Shown here: piece after piece, positions 5,228 through 7,978 of the stretch | How the letters are laid out: each line of letters begins with the position of its first letter | Numbering within the stretch: position 1 is the stretch's first letter | DNA from: Verrucomicrobiota bacterium | Lineage (GTDB): Bacteria > Verrucomicrobiota > Verrucomicrobiia > Opitutales > Opitutaceae | DNA: 7,978 bases | Assembly (NCBI GenBank): GCA_023446865.1 | Contig: JAEXPL010000384.1 | Span: 1 to 7,978, forward strand | Direction: 5' to 3' | Position numbers and translations under genes: made by a program | The notes under the pieces: model-generated | Database searches by the model: none | Seen by the model: only the letters and a program-made list of their open reading frames with translations | Told to the model about the DNA's origin: nothing

Positions 5228-5767
5228 TTACCAAGTGGTGGCCGCACTGCCCGCGGTCGTGGCGACGGGCGCGGGGGCCGGGGTGCTTTGCTCCTGGCGG
5301 CGACCGGCTTCCATCTGCTTGTGCGCCTTGAGCACTTCAGCGCTCTGGCGCAGCAGTAGCGCATACTGCTCCTGCATCTGCTTCTCGGTTTCGGCAACCG
5401 AGGCCTGCATCGCCCGGATGGCGCCGGTGATCTCGCGTTGCGTCGCGAGTTCCGCCGCCAACTCATCGCTCGCCGGCAACGGCGCCACGCTTGCCGGCGG
5501 AGCCGAGGTGCGCGGGACGGTGGCCACCTCGTCCGCTGCGGTGAGCGGCACTCGCGTGCGCCGGAAGACGGCGTGCGAATCATGGCGCACCGCGGGATTG
5601 GCGGGGTCGCGGTAGCCGCGCACCTCGTAACGCGTCTCGACGACCTTGGTCGGAGACAGAGCCGCGACCGGCGCGGGCTCAGGGGCGTGCACGACCATGG
5701 GACGCGTGGAGGCGCAACCGGCTGCGAGGAGAGGGAGGAGGAGAAGTCCGGAGTAGCGCACGTTCAT
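5228..5767 (-). CDS. Coiled-coil lipoprotein of the type IV secretion operon (179 aa)
   Basis: The N-terminus MNVRYSGLLLLPLLAAGC is a lipoprotein signal with lipobox AAGC (15-18). Cys18 would be lipidated, and Ala at +2 favours sorting to the outer membrane. A Pro/Ala-rich linker (24-40) follows, then a distinctive patch YEVRGYRDPANPAVRHDSHA (47-66) continuing VFRRTRVP, a second Pro/Ser linker, a long predicted coiled coil (about 101-160, e.g. ELATQREITGAIRAMQASVA), and a Pro/Thr/Ala-rich tail. The position after the VirB10-like gene and the outer-membrane lipidation suggest a VirB7- or TrbH-like accessory role in the core complex, but it is much longer than VirB7 and I see no homology. Its ATG overlaps the preceding TGA by ATGA, indicating translational coupling. 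AAAGG abuts the start. Confidence 0.8.
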   Translation of the reverse strand: MNVRYSGLLLLPLLAAGCASTRPMVVHAPEPAPVAALSPTKVVETRYEVRGYRDPANPAVRHDSHAVFRRTRVPLTAADEVATVPRTSAPPASVAPLPASDELAAELATQREITGAIRAMQASVAETEKQMQEQYALLLRQSAEVLKAHKQMEAGRRQEQSTPAPAPVATTAGSAATTW

Positions 5768-6900
5768 CCTTTCGTTGGGTTCGGTGAAGACGGTTGGGCG
5801 TCGCCGTCCGGCGGGACGAGGGCGGCGGCCGTTTGCCTGATTCCGGCCAGGCTGGCCTTGTGCGGATCGACCGCCTCCAGCACGTAGACGTAGAATTCCT
5901 TCCCGGCGGCGACGCGGACGAAGTAGCCGTTCTCTTCGATGTCCTTGAGCGTGCGCTGGGCGTAGAGATCGAAGACATCGCCCGCGCCTTCACGCACGCC
6001 GTTCGAGACCGAACCGGTGATCGTCGTGCCGAGCGCGGTTTGCGTGCGGTCCTGCGTCCCGCGCGCGAAACCGCTGAGCGCGGAGGCGGCGAGGAGTTTC
6101 AGCTCCTGCAGGTCGTCGCTCGACATGAGGCGGCCCTTGATCCCGCCCGAGCCGTCGGTGATGCCGTAGCCGTCGACTTCGTGATCGTATTCGCGATCCA
6201 GTGCCACGCCGTGGAACGGCAGTTCGCGCCCGTCCTGCCAGACGAAGCGCCACGAGCCGTTGGCCGTGACGCGGTCGCGCAGTCGGCCGGCGCGCGCCAT
6301 CCCGTGCACGAGCGTGTTCGCCGGAATGACGAGCTTCCCGTTCTGCCACACATCCTCCAGCAGGAGCGCGATGACCGGGGTTTCGAGGTTCGCGCTGTCG
6401 ACGGTGTTCACGAGTTTGCACTTCAGTAGCGTGCCGAACGGAATGAATCGCTCGGGCGCCTGCGGCTCCGGCCGCACCGCCGGCGTGGAGGTCGTGTCGT
6501 AGCTCGCGAGCAGGGATGCGACGCGGACTTTGCGCGGCTTCGCCTCCTGCTTCGCGGCGGGGCGCGAGGTCGCACCAGCCTTCGCTCCAGGAGCTTCGGC
6601 CGTGGCGGTGGCCGCCGGCCGGAACGACACGATTCCGTTACCCGGCGCCGGCTTCTCGTTCGGCGATTCGCCTGCCGGTCGCGCCTGTTGCGGCAGGCCG
6701 TTTTCGAGCCCTTGGTTCAGCGGCATCCGCATCTGGCCGAGTTCGACCTTCTTGCGATTCTGCGCGGCGAGTTTCTCCGCCTCGCGCACACCGGCTTGGT
6801 GCCGGCTGTAGATCCACAGGCCGGTGAAGAGGACCGCGACGAAGATCACGAAGAGCCCGAACTTGCTCTTCAGAAACCGGGTGAGGCTGCGCGGGTTCAT
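5764..6900 (-). CDS. VirB10/TrbI-like type IV secretion core protein (378 aa)
   Basis: The architecture is that of VirB10. It has a short cytoplasmic N-terminus, one membrane helix (about 14-31, KFGLFVIFVAVLFTGLWIYS region), a Pro/Ala/Lys-rich periplasmic linker (70-150), and a beta-rich C-terminal domain. That domain starts IPFGTLLKCKLVNTVDS (153-169) and contains GKLVIPANTLVHGMAR (188-203), WQDGRELPFHGVALDREYD (221-239) and GSGGIKGRLMS (250-260). These match the VirB10 pattern of GT-x-I/L, GKLLIP-x-G(T/N), then LDG-type and G-x-G-x-G segments. The C-terminus (ENGYFVRVAAGKEFYVYVLE) also fits the family. It would span inner and outer membrane and transduce energy in the T4SS core. ATG 6900 overlaps the upstream TGA (ATGA). 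The frame is open upstream to 7800, but that part is antisense-like and basic. Confidence 0.8.
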   Translation of the reverse strand: MNPRSLTRFLKSKFGLFVIFVAVLFTGLWIYSRHQAGVREAEKLAAQNRKKVELGQMRMPLNQGLENGLPQQARPAGESPNEKPAPGNGIVSFRPAATATAEAPGAKAGATSRPAAKQEAKPRKVRVASLLASYDTTSTPAVRPEPQAPERFIPFGTLLKCKLVNTVDSANLETPVIALLLEDVWQNGKLVIPANTLVHGMARAGRLRDRVTANGSWRFVWQDGRELPFHGVALDREYDHEVDGYGITDGSGGIKGRLMSSDDLQELKLLAASALSGFARGTQDRTQTALGTTITGSVSNGVREGAGDVFDLYAQRTLKDIEENGYFVRVAAGKEFYVYVLEAVDPHKASLAGIRQTAAALVPPDGDAQPSSPNPTKG

Positions 6901-7808
6901 GGCGTGGCCTCCTTGGCCGGCGTCGCTTCCACGACGGCCGCCACGGGTGCGCCGCGGCGCGCGGAGTCGATCAGGATGGTGAACGCGTTGTCGGCGCTGA
7001 GATCGTTGCGCGTGCCATCGGGCATGCCGACCACGGCGAACTCGGCTTCGGCGCTCTCGCCCGGGGCGAGTGTGCGCGGGCCGTTGGCGATCGATTGCTG
7101 AAAACGTTCCTGCGCGACTCGGGCGGCGAAGGTGCTCGGCGCGAGATCGAGCACGGCGTCCGTCGTATTCTTGAGTTGGAGGAGAAACACCACGGCGTCC
7201 TCCTTCGAGAAGCGGTAGACTTCCTGAACCGTGACTTCGAGATCGGGCAGGACGACCTTTCGGTTCTGCGCGCGGAGCGTCACGCCTTCGACGGCCTTCG
7301 GCACCGAGCGGACGAGAACCGGGTAGGCGCGGGCTCGATCCAAGACGCTCAGACCGATGCGCGGTGAGAACTTCACCGCGTTCGGTGGGCTCTCGACGCG
7401 TGCCGCCGTCGGAGCTGTCGGCCGCTTGAAGATCGCGCTGGCGACGGAGTTCGCGACGACGGTGTGCAGCTCGATCACGTAGGCGGAGCCTTCGTAGATC
7501 GCCGTCAGCCGCGCGGCGGCATCCGGTGCGAGGCTGCGAACGAGGATGAAGTTGGCGCCGGGCGCGTGGGTGACGTGGAAGCGCAGCGGCGTTCCCTCGT
7601 CGACGTCGACGGCGGCTTTCCCGTTTTCGATCAGCATGTCGGCGCCGGCGACGGCCGAGAGCGGACCGGGAAACACGACAGTCGTGACCTCGCGGGACAC
7701 CGGCAGATCGACCGCTTGCCGCGGATCGAGCGGGAATTCCCGGATCGGTTGCGCTGCCAGCCCGGTCGCGGCTCCGAGCAGGAGCGCGATTGTTCTCCAC
7801 ATCCCCAT
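6897..7808 (-). CDS. Secreted VirB9/TrbG-like type IV secretion protein (303 aa)
   Basis: The N-terminus MGMWRTIALLLGAATGLAAQ is a Sec signal peptide with AQ/AA cleavage near residue 20. The mature part begins with beta-rich segments (VDLPVSREVTTVVFPGPLSA, 33-52, and PLRFHVTHAPGANFILVRSL, 74-93) resembling the N-terminal strands of VirB9. A second beta domain (about 185-282) ends in LAPGESAEAEFAVVG and VSADNAFTILID-type strands. It could be a VirB9/TrbG homologue or a divergent F-type TraK-like protein. The order VirB8-like, this gene, VirB10-like supports VirB9. ATG 7808 is chosen over ATG 7802 because GAGGAG lies 8 nt upstream, a perfect site. It overlaps the VirB10-like gene by ATGA. Divergence from well-known VirB9 means the family call is moderate. 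Confidence 0.6.
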   Translation of the reverse strand: MGMWRTIALLLGAATGLAAQPIREFPLDPRQAVDLPVSREVTTVVFPGPLSAVAGADMLIENGKAAVDVDEGTPLRFHVTHAPGANFILVRSLAPDAAARLTAIYEGSAYVIELHTVVANSVASAIFKRPTAPTAARVESPPNAVKFSPRIGLSVLDRARAYPVLVRSVPKAVEGVTLRAQNRKVVLPDLEVTVQEVYRFSKEDAVVFLLQLKNTTDAVLDLAPSTFAARVAQERFQQSIANGPRTLAPGESAEAEFAVVGMPDGTRNDLSADNAFTILIDSARRGAPVAAVVEATPAKEATP

Positions 7809-7818
7809 GTTACGGTCT
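7808..7818 (-). promoter_or_regulatory. Ribosome-binding site deciding the VirB9-like start
   Basis: On the minus strand, GAGGAG is followed eight nt later by the ATG at 7808. A second ATG at 7802 is six nt further, so spacing favours 7808. This is the best Shine-Dalgarno in the operon. Confidence 0.55.
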
Positions 7819-7820
7819 CC

Positions 7821-7978
7821 TCAGGTTTTGACGGGTTCGACTTGGAACGCGGCGACCGCGGTCGGATACCGCCCGTTTCGCGTGAGGTCCGGATTGACCA
7901 GGAACTTGAACTTCACCCGGTAGCGCAGCACCTCCGTGATCGGCGCGCCCTGGAACGCGCCGACGCGGATCAACTGGA
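7821..7978 (-). CDS. Partial VirB8-like type IV secretion protein, C-terminus
   Basis: The minus-strand frame ending at TGA 7823-7821 encodes 51 visible residues, starting QLIRVGAFQGAPITEVLRYR and including VKFKFLVNPDLTRNGRYPTA before the tail VAAFQVEPVKT. The NPD-x2-RNGRYP-(x)-V-x-F signature recalls the C-terminal end of VirB8/TrbF-type periplasmic proteins, which act as the inner-membrane scaffold of type IV secretion systems. The call is supported by its place directly before the VirB9- and VirB10-like genes, as in the canonical virB8-virB9-virB10 order. The 5' end lies beyond the window. The stop is 12 nt from the next start, whose ribosome-binding GGAG overlaps this stop region. Confidence 0.55.
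   Translation of the reverse strand, partial: QLIRVGAFQGAPITEVLRYRVKFKFLVNPDLTRNGRYPTAVAAFQVEPVKT

Noticed and set aside
4332..5615. 427-codon open frame on the plus strand
   Set aside because: It is antisense to the ATPase and lipoprotein genes, which carry clear family motifs. It is open only because of high GC.
6901..7800. Upstream extension of the VirB10-like frame to 7800
   Set aside because: This 300-codon stretch is Arg/Pro-rich shadow sequence beneath the VirB9-like gene. The membrane helix and family architecture start at ATG 6900.

Overview
The window is GC-rich (by eye roughly 65-70% in most genes). It reads as part of a conjugative or integrative mobile element in a Gram-negative bacterium with an outer membrane. 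The evidence is a lipoprotein signal and a VirB8/VirB9/VirB10-like secretion operon. Several family resemblances (a small AIWENE/SFGRDDL protein, a DUF6573-like protein, a solo ClpB-type AAA+ ATPase beside type IV secretion genes) recall Verrucomicrobia or related phyla, but that placement is a guess from memory, not shown by the sequence.

Layout, left to right. (1) 145-441 (+): a 98-aa element-associated hypothetical protein, followed by a strong hairpin terminator at 458-485. (2) 681-2155 (+): a tightly packed three-gene cassette of visibly lower GC. It encodes a 62-aa free-standing colicin E3-type ribosomal RNase domain, a 101-aa acidic protein that is probably its antitoxin/immunity protein, and an ImmA/IrrE-type HELGH metallopeptidase. 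Junctions are 2 nt and 0 nt. The first gene keeps all four residues that align with the E3 catalytic set. (3) 2156-2738: no confident gene; hairpins, one copy of a direct repeat, and a possible decayed minus-strand reading frame. (4) 2739-3110 (+): a DUF6573-like protein with a palindrome just upstream and a terminator just downstream. (5) 3137-3304: short intergenic stretch holding the second repeat copy. (6) 3305-3502 (+): a 65-aa coiled-coil protein, ending at an 11-bp hairpin that separates it from the convergent operon.

(7) 7978 down to 3568 (-): one long operon with overlapping or nearly overlapping genes. In transcription order it holds the C-terminus of a VirB8-like protein, a secreted VirB9-like protein, a VirB10/TrbI-like protein, a coiled-coil lipoprotein, a single-ring AAA+ ATPase resembling the second ATPase domain of ClpB, and a LuxR-type regulator with a degenerate receiver domain. 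The first four fit a cell-envelope core complex of a type IV secretion system. The last two are unusual companions. The ATPase has lost the aromatic pore loop used for threading substrates, and the regulator has lost the phosphoacceptor aspartate and the acidic pocket.

The most interesting item is the RNase / acidic partner / metallopeptidase cassette, a plausible three-component toxin system in which the protease could control the antitoxin. The second is the T4SS-linked ATPase plus pseudo-receiver regulator pair.
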